Shown piece by piece: positions 5,588-5,840 of a stretch of DNA of 5,840 nt (its first letter is position 1; each line of letters starts with the position of its first letter). The stretch covers positions 1-5,840 of the forward strand of contig CAUYUA010000046.1 of assembly GCA_963575675.1 (NCBI GenBank), read 5' to 3'. The position numbers and the translations under genes are program-made. This DNA is from CAUYUA01 sp963575675. Its GTDB lineage: Bacteria; Pseudomonadota; Alphaproteobacteria; Azospirillales; Azospirillaceae. The notes under the pieces were generated by a model. That model was not told the origin of the DNA, did not search any database, and saw only the letters and a list, made by a program, of their open reading frames with translations.

Positions 5588-5840
5588 TTTTTTCCGCCCA
5601 TCTTCACTCTCACCCACAAAGAATTTTGATCGTTGGCGACCGACCATCGTTGGGCAATCAAGAATCTCTGATTGATTTCATCGCCAATTGCCTGAGCGAT
5701 CGGCACTTAATCGAGATTTTGGGAGCAATCCCGGCCATGATCGATCGTTTGTCTTCGGCTCCGCTTCCCGATTTGATTTTTTTGTCTCCCAACATCACCG
5801 GCGCCGATGGATATCACGCTTGCTTGCGGTTAAAAGCGAG
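5584..5840 (+). CDS. Divergent response-regulator receiver-domain protein, N-terminal part
   Basis: The open frame reaches the window end (85 codons seen). It reads QRILIVGDRPSLGNQ (residues 12-26) and PDLIFLSPNITGADGYHACLRLK (62-84). This matches the first strand and the strand-3 region of CheY-like receiver domains, where PDLILLDVMMPGMDGFEVCRRLK is typical. The usual phosphoacceptor Asp is replaced by Ser68 and the acidic pair is G18-D19, so ordinary phosphorylation is doubtful. The output domain is beyond the window; a GGDEF or other regulator is possible but unseen. GTG 5584 is chosen because AAAGAGG (5571-5577) lies six bases upstream, the start overlaps the stop of the small ORF, and the only other in-frame start after the stop at 5485 is an unsupported TTG at 5509. 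Confidence 0.7.
   Translation, partial: MIFSAHLHSHPQRILIVGDRPSLGNQESLIDFIANCLSDRHLIEILGAIPAMIDRLSSAPLPDLIFLSPNITGADGYHACLRLKA

Overview
The window looks like an alphaproteobacterial chromosome segment, probably Rhodospirillales-like. The GlyA, NrdR and RibD proteins read like alphaproteobacterial versions, and the order glyA-nrdR-ribD is common in that class. A hopanoid-tailoring gene (hpnK) and a cobalamin lower-ligand gene (cobT) point the same way. All recognisable genes are on the + strand. Taxonomy is inferred from remembered family sequences, not from a search.

Layout: the 3' part of glyA (1-569) ends in a hairpin/T-run terminator. nrdR (827-1303), intact and with a clear ribosome binding site, is followed after 39 bases by ribD (1343-2558). 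A spacer with a 20-bp tandem repeat leads to hpnK (2701-3537). A second spacer with short direct repeats and a perfect 8-bp hairpin precedes cobT (3778-4824), which has its own terminator. Then comes an AT-rich stretch of about 650 bases (4825-5476) with no convincing gene. It holds a 28-bp near-palindrome and a possible small RNA (about 5107-5271) ending in the strongest terminator of the window. Last is a possible two-gene unit: a 36-codon ORF with a perfect Shine-Dalgarno whose stop overlaps (GTGA) the start of a divergent receiver-domain protein that runs off the end.

Functions: glyA supplies glycine and one-carbon units. nrdR represses ribonucleotide reductase genes. ribD performs two steps of riboflavin synthesis. 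hpnK deacetylates an N-acetylglucosaminyl hopanoid. cobT activates the lower ligand base of cobalamin. Apart from the glyA-nrdR-ribD neighbourhood these are housekeeping or biosynthetic genes side by side, not one pathway.

The most striking anomaly is damage by small indels only. ribD changes reading frame at least five times between 1540 and 1895, starting at a run of 12 G. hpnK leaves and re-enters its frame around 3260-3297. cobT stays open but about 12 residues (4189-4224) are out of frame. The conserved residues remain readable in the alternative frames. That pattern fits sequencing or assembly indels, or very recent gene decay, better than old pseudogenes. I see no CRISPR array, tRNA, rRNA, insertion sequence or recognisable riboswitch, and no clear new defence or mobile system. 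The best candidates for something undescribed are the possible small RNA and the small ORF coupled to the atypical receiver protein.
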